Positions 1 to 7,711 of a stretch of 10,837 bases of DNA are shown in pieces. The notes below the pieces were generated by a model. The model searched no databases and was not told the DNA's origin. It saw only the letters and a list, made by a program, of their open reading frames with translations. The position numbers and the translations under genes were made by a program. Source of the DNA: Puniceicoccales bacterium (lineage in GTDB: Bacteria; Verrucomicrobiota; Verrucomicrobiia; Opitutales; JAIRLG01); contig JAIRRP010000027.1 in the NCBI GenBank assembly GCA_031255915.1, positions 1-10,837 of the forward strand, written 5' to 3'. Every line of letters starts with the position of its first letter. Position 1 is the stretch's first letter.

Positions 1-1116
1 ATCTCAGAAATTTTTCTCTGCGGAGATTGTCGCCCCTATCACCAGAATATCATTCCCATCTGTAAAGAATTATCCATCAGCGTATGGGTTTTTGAGGAAG
101 GTTATCTGCGACCTAACTGCATAACGCTTGAAAAATGGGGGGTTAATGCCCTTTCTCAGGATTATGAAAAACCTTTACAAGGGCTACAGCCAAGTCTACC
201 CTTGCCCAGAATCCTGCCCTGTTCGCATCATCGCACAGTATTGTTCCCTTTTCTACTCTCCATTCGCTATTATACTTTTATAGCATTTGGAATCTTCGAT
301 TCCAAGCTGCACTTCGTACTTCAGAAAATATATACATTCTTTTCTCGAAAATCTCACTCAAAAGAAAAAAATCCTCTCAAAGAGAAATTTCTATACCAGC
401 ATTACCGTTCGCTTTCTCTAAAAGAAATTCTCTATTTTACGCGTTCTTTCCTGAGAAAAGTCATTTACGTAAAAAAAGAACACGACATAAGAAAGAAATT
501 ACGACAGCTCGATCGACCTCGTCTATTCGTCGTTCCGCTGCAAATTGTCAATGATTCCCAGATCACAAGACATTCCGATTTCCCCAACATGGAAGCGTTT
601 ATTATGGAAGTGATCCGCTCCTTTTCCAAAGCAGCACCCGCAGATACCTATATTGTGTTCAAACATCATCCTTTAAACCGCGGCCATTGCCATTATGGGG
701 CGTATATTCGCCATCTGGTTCAGCAATTCCATATGGATCCGCAACGTATTCTTTACGTCCACACAACACCACTTTCCTTTTTTTGGCCAAAAACTTTAGG
801 CTGCGTCACCATCAACAGCACTTCTGGCTTCAATGCACTCCAAAATGGCATTCCCACCATCTGTTTGGGAAGATGTCTCTATAACCGCCAAGGCATTACG
901 CATACCGGTTCCTTAGATGACTTCTGGATGCGTCCGGAAAAACCACAGATGGCGAAGATCAGGCAATTAGAACATTATTGGAAAAGCCATGTACTCATTC
1001 AGGCCTCCTTCTATCACCCTCTTCAGCACAATCTCTGGGATTGCATCCCTTCTCATTTGCGAGAACAACTTGAACTTAGGTGCAATAGAGACCAAAACAT
1101 AGACACTTCCCATTGA
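1..1116 (+). CDS. kpsS: KpsS/LipB-type capsule polysaccharide Kdo transferase, 5'-truncated by window edge
   Basis: The reading frame is open from base 1, so the true start lies before the window; 371 codons are visible and the family is about 390-400 residues, so only a short N-terminal part is missing. Family hallmarks seen in the fragment: FEEGYLRP at residues 31-38 followed by TLEKWGVN, Q181 and DSQI (185-188) in the block starting FVVPLQ, KHHPLNRG at 221-228 with the HP motif, and INSTSGFNAL starting at 271, a nucleotide-sugar-binding type segment. Known family role: addition of beta-Kdo to (lyso)phosphatidylglycerol, starting the linker on which ABC-transporter-dependent (group 2-type) capsule is anchored, at the cytoplasmic face of the inner membrane. 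kpsE and kpsD lie downstream on the opposite strand, which supports a capsule role. A TTG at 202 could be taken for a start, but the conserved FEEGYLRP block lies upstream of it. KpsC shares these motifs; the length fits the single-domain KpsS better. Confidence 0.88.
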   Translation: MSEIFLCGDCRPYHQNIIPICKELSISVWVFEEGYLRPNCITLEKWGVNALSQDYEKPLQGLQPSLPLPRILPCSHHRTVLFPFLLSIRYYTFIAFGIFDSKLHFVLQKIYTFFSRKSHSKEKNPLKEKFLYQHYRSLSLKEILYFTRSFLRKVIYVKKEHDIRKKLRQLDRPRLFVVPLQIVNDSQITRHSDFPNMEAFIMEVIRSFSKAAPADTYIVFKHHPLNRGHCHYGAYIRHLVQQFHMDPQRILYVHTTPLSFFWPKTLGCVTINSTSGFNALQNGIPTICLGRCLYNRQGITHTGSLDDFWMRPEKPQMAKIRQLEHYWKSHVLIQASFYHPLQHNLWDCIPSHLREQLELRCNRDQNIDTSH

Positions 1117-1126
1117 TACATGCCTT

Positions 1127-1164
1127 GAAGCTCACCAAAAAGTGCTTCTCTTATCTTCTCTTAT
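1127..1164 (+). terminator. possible kpsS transcription terminator
   Basis: An imperfect stem-loop begins 10 bases after the kpsS stop: GAAG-CT-CAC (1127-1135), loop CAAAAA, GTGCTTC (1142-1148). A pyrimidine-rich tract follows, made of a perfect 10-base tandem repeat CTTCTCTTAT (1145-1154 and 1155-1164). The stem is short, has a two-base bulge, and the T-run is interrupted, so this is a weak call based mainly on position. Confidence 0.3.
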
Positions 1165-1262
1165 CCCTTCATGAGGCAAAATTCCTGTCCCTTTCGTCAT
1201 TTGGAAATGGATCATCTTTTCGTTTCATTCATCTGTTTTGGATATATGCAGGTCCCTAGAGG

Positions 1263-1398
1263 GTGTCGTCAAAAAAAGGTTAATAAAGGGAAAAAGAGAG
1301 GAAAAAAAGATGGAATGAAAAAGAGGACGCATAGGAGACTTGTTTCTGCATTCCACATCCACTCACTCTCTCTTTTTGCTGCCTGATTTTGACGATAC
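1263..1398. repeat. nested imperfect inverted repeat (long hairpin)
   Basis: Four pairs of complementary segments nest around one centre. Outer arms GTGTCGTCAAAA (1263-1274) and TTTTGACGATAC (1387-1398) match at 11 of 12 positions. Inside them AAAAAGAGAG (1291-1300) pairs perfectly with CTCTCTTTTT (1368-1377). Then GGAATG (1312-1317) pairs with CATTCC (1349-1354), with a further GAT/ATC pair across a bulge. It lies in the gene-free gap between the convergent kpsS and kpsD, 26 bases before repeat copy 1. It lacks the three side-by-side hairpins of the other repeats. It could be a decayed miniature element, a two-way terminator region or a small RNA. The purine-rich/pyrimidine-rich composition makes some of the pairing easy to get by chance. 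Confidence 0.5.
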
Positions 1399-1421
1399 TC
1401 TCTAACCTTGAGATTATTCCC

Positions 1422-1526
1422 TTTGCCGCCTTTGCGGTAAGGGAAAAATGCAAAGCGGGAGCTTTCATTTTTCCTTACCGCGGCCCGCGTAGCGGGCCAG
1501 AGCCCTTTGGGCTCAAAGGCGGCAAA
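1422..1526 (-). repeat. cloverleaf repeat, copy 1 (core 1425-1523, 99 bp)
   Basis: Terminal inverted repeats TTTGCCGCCTTTG (1422-1434) and CAAAGGCGGCAAA (1514-1526) are perfect over 13 bases. They enclose three consecutive hairpins. Hairpin A: arms 1435-1456 and 1461-1480, about 20 pairs with two single-base bulges, loop GGGA. Hairpin B: GGCCCGC-GTA-GCGGGCC (1482-1498). Hairpin C: GAGCCC-TTT-GGGCTC (1500-1514). Order on the + strand is A-B-C, the reverse of copies 2 and 3, so strand is given as minus. In that sense it lies about 80 bases downstream of the kpsD stop. The reverse complement matches copy 2 nearly base for base, including a change from a G-C to a C-G pair in stem A. Mobility or an RNA/DNA structural role is inferred; no function is assigned. 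Confidence 0.93.
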
Positions 1527-1574
1527 CCCGCCCGGAAGAATAGAGACGGTGCTCAAAAGTAATGCTGAATTCAA

Positions 1575-1589
1575 ACTCCGCATCGGAGT
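1575..1589 (-). terminator. short stem-loop after kpsD, possible terminator
   Basis: ACTCCG-CAT-CGGAGT is a perfect 6-pair stem with a 3-base loop, 15 bases downstream of the kpsD stop codon. On the minus strand it is followed by TTTGAATTC rather than a clean T-run, so it is weak as an intrinsic terminator. Repeat copy 1 just beyond it may contribute. Confidence 0.3.
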
Positions 1590-1604
1590 CGGAAACATTT
1601 TAAA

Positions 1605-3290
1605 CTACCACTTAAGGGCTGTCCTTGTCGTAATCGCGATTTTATAGAGAACATCGGCAATACCCTGTGCCAAAAGTAAGGAACTCGTTGAAACTTTAGA
1701 AAGGACCATAATCGTATCTCCCGGTGAAAGCGAAGTATTGTCCCTACGAGAAACTCCCCTATCACTGCGTCGCGATAATTGGACGACACTGCCACTAAAT
1801 ACCTGGCTCTCTCCGTTAGGTCGAATGATCAGGATGCCACGGGGATCCGCTTCCTTTGTCAACCCACCGGCTAATCGAATATAGTCGGAAACACTCCTAT
1901 GAGCGTCAAAGGAAAAAGTCATGGGAATACGGACAGATCCTGAGACAACAATGGAATAAGTCTTGGCCGGAATATGAAGTACATCACCATCCTCTAAAAA
2001 GGTTTCTGCATAGGCATTACTTCCATTCATGACCACGAGACCCTGGGGTTTCAATTTTCTGGCTTCTGCAATGAATTCCTTAAAAATTCTCGCCTCTTCG
2101 ACACGGATCTTTGCCTCTTCCGAATTAACGGGAGCCGAAAACATCATTTGGCGCTCTAGCTGTGCCAGACTTTTCTCGATCATATCTTTTTGCTTTTCCG
2201 CCACACTTTTACGAAATAACTGAAGGGAATTGATCTCTCCTATGGACGAAGGCCGAATGAGATTTCTATCGAAAAGATCCTTTAAGGTACATGCTTTATC
2301 CAAGACCAACGTGGAATTACCTTCAAATTCTCCTGTCAATTTTACGACGACTTGTTGAGAAAGATGCTCCGATTCCACCTCTAAAACATCACCGTCATGA
2401 ACACTTACCTGATGGCACTGATTCCACTCAATACGGCTCTGAAAGACCTGCCCATCAGCCCGATGGGCCAACAAGACATGGGTCGCACCTGAGCGAGGGA
2501 TTGCCATTTCGAGCAAACTTGAGAGATTAATGGAATCGCCTTGAAACTCAAAAGTATGCTCATGCTGCACGTGCCCCATGATGTGAACACTGCATTTCCT
2601 AGGACCTACCAGGACAATATCCCCCGTCCGCAGCTGTAAGGTCTGAATTTCTCCATGCAATAAAAAGCGGTAGAGATCGAACGTCGCCAAAACTTTCCCA
2701 CCTCGCAGTAAATGGATATCCAGAAAACTCCCTTTCTGAGGATCAATGCCACCGGCACGATCGATAAAATGCAGAACGCTCTCGGAGCATATGCCGTCGT
2801 AATTACCGGGATTACGGACAAAGCCACTGACGTAAATCGAAACAGGTTTGGCCGAAGCCAATAAGGCATAGACTTGGATGTTATCGCGATAATGACGCCT
2901 AATAGCCTCATCGATAACGCGATTTAAATCCTCATTTTTCACGTTGAGAACATGAATAGGCCCCACCGTTGGGACAAAAATATTTCCCTGTGTATCGACC
3001 ACAAGTTCCGATGAAAGGCTCATCGAACCCCAAATGTGCAATACGATCTGGTCGCCAATGGATATCTGATAGTCAGGATTAAAATCCTGGACATTGCGTT
3101 TCATAAAATTTCCCCGAAATAGATTCGAGCCAAAACAAGGTAAAGATCCCGGATCTATGGGGAAGGATTTTTTAGAAAGCTCTTTTTGAACCTCTCCAGA
3201 GACATCTTCAACCAACGACGTTACTACTCCGTGGAGCGAAGTTACTAACATCCCGAAATTCCAAAAAAAAAGTATACGTGGTAAATTCAT
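1605..3290 (-). CDS. kpsD: KpsD-type outer-membrane capsule polysaccharide export protein
   Basis: 561 residues, close to E. coli KpsD in length. The N-terminus (MNLPRILFFWNFGMLVTSLHG) reads as a signal peptide without an obvious lipobox cysteine, as in KpsD rather than lipoprotein Wza. A poly_export domain spans about 67-145 (DYQISIGDQIVLHIWG, then VDTQGNIFVPTVGPIHV). SLBB-type repeats follow at about 149-230 (VSIYVSGFVRNPGNY ... LRTGDIVLVGP), 233-305 (VHIMGHV) and 446-530 (SIVVSGSVRIPMTF ... LSPGDTIMVL). A charged, probably helical stretch rich in E, K and R (about 360-412) separates the last two. Role: periplasmic/outer-membrane conduit for capsule, working with KpsE and the KpsMT transporter. 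The ATG at 3290 overlaps the kpsE stop in an ATGA, so the two are translationally coupled and the start is secure. KpsM and KpsT are not in the window. Confidence 0.92.
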   Translation of the reverse strand: MNLPRILFFWNFGMLVTSLHGVVTSLVEDVSGEVQKELSKKSFPIDPGSLPCFGSNLFRGNFMKRNVQDFNPDYQISIGDQIVLHIWGSMSLSSELVVDTQGNIFVPTVGPIHVLNVKNEDLNRVIDEAIRRHYRDNIQVYALLASAKPVSIYVSGFVRNPGNYDGICSESVLHFIDRAGGIDPQKGSFLDIHLLRGGKVLATFDLYRFLLHGEIQTLQLRTGDIVLVGPRKCSVHIMGHVQHEHTFEFQGDSINLSSLLEMAIPRSGATHVLLAHRADGQVFQSRIEWNQCHQVSVHDGDVLEVESEHLSQQVVVKLTGEFEGNSTLVLDKACTLKDLFDRNLIRPSSIGEINSLQLFRKSVAEKQKDMIEKSLAQLERQMMFSAPVNSEEAKIRVEEARIFKEFIAEARKLKPQGLVVMNGSNAYAETFLEDGDVLHIPAKTYSIVVSGSVRIPMTFSFDAHRSVSDYIRLAGGLTKEADPRGILIIRPNGESQVFSGSVVQLSRRSDRGVSRRDNTSLSPGDTIMVLSKVSTSSLLLAQGIADVLYKIAITTRTALKW

Positions 3291-4450
3291 GGCCGTGAAG
3301 TGATACGATGTTCATTGATAATACCGCGAATGACGCGTCCCGCAGCATATATCAAAACCGCTAACAGTGTTATATTAATGATATTGCGAATGCGACGAGG
3401 ACCTATAGGCTCTATAGGTAGCGTAGCCCGTGATATTTCGATAAAGATCTTCTGTTTTTGGTTGATTTGTATGCGCGTTTCTTCAGCCAGCTTAAATAAG
3501 ACCATACGCTCTTGCTCAAGGAAATCCAAGTGCGTTTTGAGATCGATATACTCAAGAGTCAGAACATTGAGCTCCTTTGAATCCGCACCCACAAGTTTTG
3601 CACTTTCTTCACATATCTGTTCCTCCATCGAAGCAATTCTTTGCTCCACCTCTTTGATCTGCGGCGCTTGAGGAGATAGATAAGCCTGCAATTCTCTTAA
3701 TTGAATCTTTGCTCTCATCTTCTCTCCTTCGATATGGGAAATAGCCTTCAGTTCTGCTTCTGCGCTTATCTTAGGATCTAAAAGTCCATGCTGTGACTGG
3801 AAGGCAATCAGGTTCTGCTGTGCCGTATGGATCGATTGGCTGACCGTTATCAGTTCTCTTTCGATGGATGCAATGCGCTCCGATAAGGTTTTATGCTCCA
3901 CTTCGTTGACGAAAATTTCAGCCGCTCGTAGAAGTTCTGTGACAACTGCGTGTGCCTTTTCTGGATCAAACGTCTGAAATTTAAGCTGAAAAACAGAACC
4001 ATCCCGAGAAGTGTCTAAATCTATCGAATGCTGGTAAAATCGCCATAGATCCTCCCGATGGGACCAGGGACGAATTCCCAGTAACCAGTCCCTCGAATTC
4101 TGGCGAAAATAATGGCTGAGGTCCAACTTCTGCTCCACGCATTCCCACGCCTCTTGGGAGAGAAAAAATGCGTTCAGGACATCTCTTTCATTGGAACCAC
4201 CTCCAATGCCTAAAAACTTTGCCGAAAATGAATCTATCACAGATCCTCGTCCGCCGCGGATCAAAAATTCACCTTGGCTTTCATAGACATCCCTCAAACA
4301 TATCCATTGGTACAGCACCAATAAAAGGAAAAGGGTTCCCCAAAGTAAAAAATGGACTCTTTTGGCTATCTTTTTTTCACCCCATAAAATGGCATAAAAA
4401 TCTCTTTGGAAATTTTTTTTTGGCGGCGAAGGTGAATATCTCAAGACCAT
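3287..4450 (-). CDS. kpsE: KpsE/BexC/CtrB-type inner-membrane capsule export protein
   Basis: 387 residues, about the length of E. coli KpsE. It has the polysaccharide co-polymerase layout: a short cytoplasmic N-terminus, TM helix 1 at about 33-52 (VHFLLWGTLFLLLVLYQWIC), a large periplasmic region with a long coiled coil at about 183-335 (repeated E/Q/K/L heptads), and a C-terminal TM helix at about 356-376 preceded by a proline-rich PIEPIGPRR. Role: periplasmic adaptor linking the KpsMT ABC exporter to KpsD. First gene of a kpsE-kpsD pair overlapping by 4 bases (ATGA at 3290-3287). The ATG at 4450 has no clear Shine-Dalgarno; the sequence before it is A/T-rich. Its promoter should lie in the 111-base gap shared with the divergent ABC ATPase gene, but no convincing -35/-10 pair is visible. 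The conserved fold makes the call firm; the exact start is less sure. Confidence 0.9.
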   Translation of the reverse strand: MVLRYSPSPPKKNFQRDFYAILWGEKKIAKRVHFLLWGTLFLLLVLYQWICLRDVYESQGEFLIRGGRGSVIDSFSAKFLGIGGGSNERDVLNAFFLSQEAWECVEQKLDLSHYFRQNSRDWLLGIRPWSHREDLWRFYQHSIDLDTSRDGSVFQLKFQTFDPEKAHAVVTELLRAAEIFVNEVEHKTLSERIASIERELITVSQSIHTAQQNLIAFQSQHGLLDPKISAEAELKAISHIEGEKMRAKIQLRELQAYLSPQAPQIKEVEQRIASMEEQICEESAKLVGADSKELNVLTLEYIDLKTHLDFLEQERMVLFKLAEETRIQINQKQKIFIEISRATLPIEPIGPRRIRNIINITLLAVLIYAAGRVIRGIINEHRITSRP

Positions 4451-4561
4451 ATAATTTTGATAGGAATCTGTTGAAAGACAAAATTAAACCATTGCCAAGC
4501 CAGAAATCATTTTTCATTTCGGCTTGCTCTGTTCTCTTCAACCTACAGAGAATGACTAAGT

Positions 4562-5410
4562 ATGATGTCGTCTATACCATCGAAAGCTACTCCTCTTTTG
4601 TCCATCGTAGATCTCAAAATTCATTTTACTATGGTCGACAGGGAAGTTGTCCATGGGATATCCTTCGACATTTTCTCTAAAGAAGTCGTCGCCCTTATTG
4701 GAGAGAGCGGCAGTGGAAAAAGTGTTACCGCTCTTTCGGTAACACGATTATTGCCTCCAAGGGAGGCACGTGTTTCAGGAACCATTGCTTTTCAAGGGAA
4801 AAATCTTTTGAACATTCCTCGTAAAGAACTCACGGCCATTCGTGGGCGTAAAGTTGCCTATATTTTCCAAGAGCCCGGTGCTTCGCTCAACCCATCACTG
4901 ACAATTGGCTACCAAATGTCAGAAATCATACGGCATCTTCCCAAAAAGAAACGCATTCAACACATTTACAATCGATTAAAAGACGTCGGTATTATGGATA
5001 CGGAACGCTGCTATCGCTCTTATCCTCATCAGCTCAGCGGTGGTATGCAACAACGCGTCATGATTGCCATGGCCATCTTGCAAGAACCTGATCTCCTCAT
5101 CGCAGATGAGCCCACAACTGCCCTCGACGTTACGCTCCAAAAACAAATTCTAGATCTCCTTAAGAGCCTTCAGCAGCAGTGTGGTTTCGCCATCCTCATG
5201 ATTACGCATAACCTTTTACTCGTCTCTCATTTTGCCAATAGGATACTCGTCATGTTTCGCGGAAATATTGTCGAATCAGGCGAAACCCGTGCTCTGCTGC
5301 AGGAGCAGAAGCATCCCTACACAAAGGCACTGTTTCAGTGCATCCCACGGTTCCGACACAAACATCAAACGCTGAATCCTATCGATTATGCAGAACTCGG
5401 CATCGTCTGA
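4562..5410 (+). CDS. OppD/DppD/YejF-type ABC transporter ATP-binding protein
   Basis: 282 residues with every nucleotide-binding motif intact: Walker A GESGSGKS (47-54), Q-loop Q103 in YIFQEPGASLNP, signature LSGGMQQR (158-165), Walker B LLIADE (178-183) with catalytic E183, D-loop TALD (186-189) and switch H216. GESGSGKSVTALS, RVMIAMA and the C-terminal HPYTKALF put it in the peptide/nickel/microcin importer ATPase family (OppD, DppD, N-half of YejF). It would energise an inner-membrane importer of peptides or similar solutes. It ends soon after the HPYT block and lacks the usual C-terminal tail with the GC...RC cysteine cluster that OppD/DppD carry in the oligo_HPY region, so it is about 40-50 residues short. 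No permease, binding protein or partner ATPase is adjacent, so the substrate cannot be inferred. Start: tandem ATG codons at 4562 and 4565 with only a weak purine-rich upstream site. Its stop is two bases from the convergent rsmI stop. Confidence 0.9.
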   Translation: MMSSIPSKATPLLSIVDLKIHFTMVDREVVHGISFDIFSKEVVALIGESGSGKSVTALSVTRLLPPREARVSGTIAFQGKNLLNIPRKELTAIRGRKVAYIFQEPGASLNPSLTIGYQMSEIIRHLPKKKRIQHIYNRLKDVGIMDTERCYRSYPHQLSGGMQQRVMIAMAILQEPDLLIADEPTTALDVTLQKQILDLLKSLQQQCGFAILMITHNLLLVSHFANRILVMFRGNIVESGETRALLQEQKHPYTKALFQCIPRFRHKHQTLNPIDYAELGIV

Positions 5411-5412
5411 TT

Positions 5413-6105
5413 TTAAAGTGAGAAATTTTTATTCGCTATGAGAATGACAAATTCTCCCTTAGCCGGAAGGTAAAGTGCTCTGTCGTTGATTTCACCCAAG
5501 GTGCGAGTGATATAGGTCTCATGCATCTTTGTCATTTCCTGGGCAATGCATGCCCAACGCGAATCACCTAATTCCTCCCTCGCTTCAGGAAGGAACTTCT
5601 CTATGCGATGGCAAGATTCATAGAAGATGATGGTATGCGGATATTCCTTATACTGTTGAAACATACGCCTCCTTATAGAGGATTTATGTGGCAAAAATCC
5701 CAAAAAGAGGAACGACATCGCCGGTAGGCCAGAGACGGAAAGAGCAGCTATGGCTGCGCTTGCTCCGGGTACCGGTAAAACTTCAATCCCCTCTCGCCGA
5801 CAAGCTCTCACAAGGCGAAATCCAGGATCGCTTAATGTCGGTGTTCCCGCGTCGCTCACTAGAGCGACTTCTTTGCCTAATTTCAGTTTTTCCAATAATA
5901 CATTACTTTGGCGTATCTCATGGGCACTGTTATAAATGGTTAATGGCCTGGAAATTTTATGACGGGCCAGCAGACGAGCGGTGACGCGCGTATCTTCACA
6001 GGCAATGATATCGCAATTTTTCAGAACTTCCAATGCGCGTAACGAAATATCCCCGAGATTCCCAATAGGCGTCGCTATGATGTAAAGTTTACCTGATTTA
6101 TCCAC
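5413..6105 (-). CDS. rsmI: 16S rRNA (cytidine1402-2'-O)-methyltransferase RsmI
   Basis: 230 residues; SAM-dependent methyltransferase of the tetrapyrrole methylase fold that 2'-O-methylates C1402 in the 16S rRNA P site. Motifs in order: ATPIGNLGDIS (11-21), ACEDTR (35-40), VSDAGTPTLSDPG (83-95), PVPGASA (111-117), FLGFLP (134-139), FYESCHRI (161-168), ExTKxxE (190-196), GEFV (217-220). E. coli RsmI is about 286 residues; this form stops after the core domain and lacks the C-terminal extension, as in several other lineages. The start is GTG at 6105, 9 bases after the cdsA stop (TAG), and the product begins exactly where the family begins (DKSGKLYIIATPIGNL). Shine-Dalgarno pairing is poor, consistent with coupling to cdsA. 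Last gene of uppS-cdsA-rsmI. Confidence 0.95.
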   Translation of the reverse strand: MDKSGKLYIIATPIGNLGDISLRALEVLKNCDIIACEDTRVTARLLARHKISRPLTIYNSAHEIRQSNVLLEKLKLGKEVALVSDAGTPTLSDPGFRLVRACRREGIEVLPVPGASAAIAALSVSGLPAMSFLFLGFLPHKSSIRRRMFQQYKEYPHTIIFYESCHRIEKFLPEAREELGDSRWACIAQEMTKMHETYITRTLGEINDRALYLPAKGEFVILIANKNFSL

Positions 6106-6114
6106 ACGCCAATA

Positions 6115-6966
6115 CTATAAAAATCGTGAAAAGTAATGGAAATAGAGTACTCCTACCGGCAGCGTTAAAATGAGGCTGTCCGTAAGATCGAAAACACCTC
6201 CGATACCCGGAATCAAATTTCCTGAATCCTTTACCTGTGCCAAACGCTTTACCGTAGATTCCACTAGATCCGATAGGGCGGCAATAAGCGTAATGGGAAT
6301 TGCCAGTAACAAAGCTCTCATCGGTGTAAAATTTTCTGGAAAAAATGAAGGGAAAAGCACTCTCGATCCCCACCCCACTATTAGGGAACCAAATATGACC
6401 GCTCCTACAAGTCCTTTTTGAGTTTTAGCAGGACTTAACAGTGGCGCCAATTTTTTCCCACCACAGAAGGAACCGACACAGAGACCACCAACATCGCTAA
6501 ATTTAGCAACGGCAATAATCCACAATATACATGCAACCGCCGTTTTCCCTTCCCTTTTCGAGGATAAATCCTGCACCATGGCAATGGGGAAAGAGAACAT
6601 CATGGGTACATAGACTAAGTTACAAATGGTCGCCACAAGACTTCCAATAATGATTCTCGGTTCCTTTTTTGAAAAAGAATGGAACGTCGTATCGACGATC
6701 GCACAGACAAATAACATCATCGAAGCCTCAATGCCGCTCATGAGAGGTGGCGAAAACCATGCTATGACGAGTAGCAAAAATCCATATACTAAACAATGAT
6801 AGAGATAGGGCTCATACCCAGCTTTACGGCAGAGAAGACATAGTTCATATTGAGTTAACAAAGATGCCAAGACCAACAGTGCGACACCACCTTGGACCCC
6901 AAAAATACAGAGTATCCCGATGATGGCTGCCCATAAAATTAAAAAACTTCCTACTCTTTCCTTCAT
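6115..6966 (-). CDS. cdsA: phosphatidate cytidylyltransferase (CDP-diglyceride synthase)
   Basis: 283 residues with about seven or eight hydrophobic helices; makes CDP-diacylglycerol from phosphatidate and CTP in the inner membrane, the branch point for bacterial phospholipids. Conserved segments: FSDVGG (156-161), GSFCGGKKLAPLLSPAKTQKGLVG (165-188) and the C-terminal signature from S237 (STVKRLAQVKDSGNLIPG, then IGGVFDLTDS). The signature departs from the textbook form at two places: the His of HGG is I255 and the Arg of the DR-x-D end is L261; K240, R241, K246, D247, GG, D260 and D263 are kept. A good Shine-Dalgarno (AAGGG at 6978-6974, 7 bases before the ATG) supports this start. It begins 24 bases after uppS ends and is followed after 9 bases by rsmI. 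uppS-cdsA is a widely conserved neighbour pair. Confidence 0.94.
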   Translation of the reverse strand: MKERVGSFLILWAAIIGILCIFGVQGGVALLVLASLLTQYELCLLCRKAGYEPYLYHCLVYGFLLLVIAWFSPPLMSGIEASMMLFVCAIVDTTFHSFSKKEPRIIIGSLVATICNLVYVPMMFSFPIAMVQDLSSKREGKTAVACILWIIAVAKFSDVGGLCVGSFCGGKKLAPLLSPAKTQKGLVGAVIFGSLIVGWGSRVLFPSFFPENFTPMRALLLAIPITLIAALSDLVESTVKRLAQVKDSGNLIPGIGGVFDLTDSLILTLPVGVLYFHYFSRFL

Positions 6967-6990
6967 GAATTATCCCTTCGTTTTCTTTCA

Positions 6991-7701
6991 TCATGATCCT
7001 TCTACATCCCTCCCAAACCGCCTTTGACGACTGCGATAAACCGCCATGGCCTCGTCAAAGTCCTTTTTATTAAAATCTGGCCATAAGACATTTGGGAAAT
7101 AAAGCTCTGAATAGACCGACTGCAATGGTAGAAAATGACTCAGGCGCATTTCACCTGAAGTGCGTATAATGAAATCTGGATCCGGAATTCCGGCTGTGTC
7201 CAAGTAGGCTTCAAAATCCTCCCATTGGGTCAATAAGGCATTTTTATGGGATTGTTGCAGTCGCCGAACAGCCCTTAACAACTCATCCCGTCCACTGTAG
7301 TTCACTGCCAAAATGACCGTCATACCTTCAATATCCCGCGTTGACGCTTCCAGCTGACGAAGGGCACCAGCCGTCGACATCTTCAAGGAGTCAATATCTC
7401 CTATCAAATGGATTCTGATGCCCTGATCATGTAATTTTTGAGAAAAACGCCTAACATAGCGTTCAAAAAGCGACATCAATCCACCTACTTCCTCGGCCGA
7501 TCGGGCATTATTTTCGACCGAAAAAACATACAGTGTCAAAAATGAAATCCCAAGCGACTTCGCATAGCCGATAATTCGCTGAACATTTTTCGCACCCTGT
7601 TGATGGCCGTACAACCTAGGCCGTCCGCGTAACTTTGCCCAACGGCCGTTGCCATCCATGATAATACCCACATGCCGAGGAATAGGTGTAATAGAAACCA
7701 T
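6991..7701 (-). CDS. uppS: undecaprenyl diphosphate synthase (cis-prenyltransferase)
   Basis: 236 residues. Condenses isopentenyl diphosphate onto farnesyl diphosphate to give C55 undecaprenyl diphosphate, the carrier for peptidoglycan and O-antigen-type glycans. Motifs: HVGIIMDGNGRWA (10-22) with the Mg/diphosphate-binding D16, G31-Y-G-H (around 30-33), TLYVFSVEN (56-64), NYSGRDEL (134-141), IRTSGEMRLSHF (179-190) with the Arg and Ser residues that hold IPP, and ELYFPNVLWPDF (199-210). All key residues are present. The ATG at 7701 begins the protein a few residues before the first motif as expected; no Shine-Dalgarno is evident in front of it. First confident gene of the uppS-cdsA-rsmI run. 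Confidence 0.96.
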   Translation of the reverse strand: MVSITPIPRHVGIIMDGNGRWAKLRGRPRLYGHQQGAKNVQRIIGYAKSLGISFLTLYVFSVENNARSAEEVGGLMSLFERYVRRFSQKLHDQGIRIHLIGDIDSLKMSTAGALRQLEASTRDIEGMTVILAVNYSGRDELLRAVRRLQQSHKNALLTQWEDFEAYLDTAGIPDPDFIIRTSGEMRLSHFLPLQSVYSELYFPNVLWPDFNKKDFDEAMAVYRSRQRRFGRDVEGS

Positions 7702-7711
7702 AAGGGTTTTT

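Noticed and set aside
1171..1386. 71-codon + ORF in the kpsS-kpsD gap
   Set aside because: Low-complexity lysine/arginine-rich product read through the nested inverted repeat; no ribosome-binding site and no recognisable motif.
3401..3419. Perfect inverted repeat ACCTATAG-GCT-CTATAGGT
   Set aside because: It lies within kpsE where the repeated PIEPIG peptide generates it; no reason to invoke an operator.
4451..4561. Divergent promoters for kpsE and the ABC ATPase gene
   Set aside because: Expected by position, but no -35/-10 pair with acceptable spacing stands out in this A/T-rich stretch, so no site is called.
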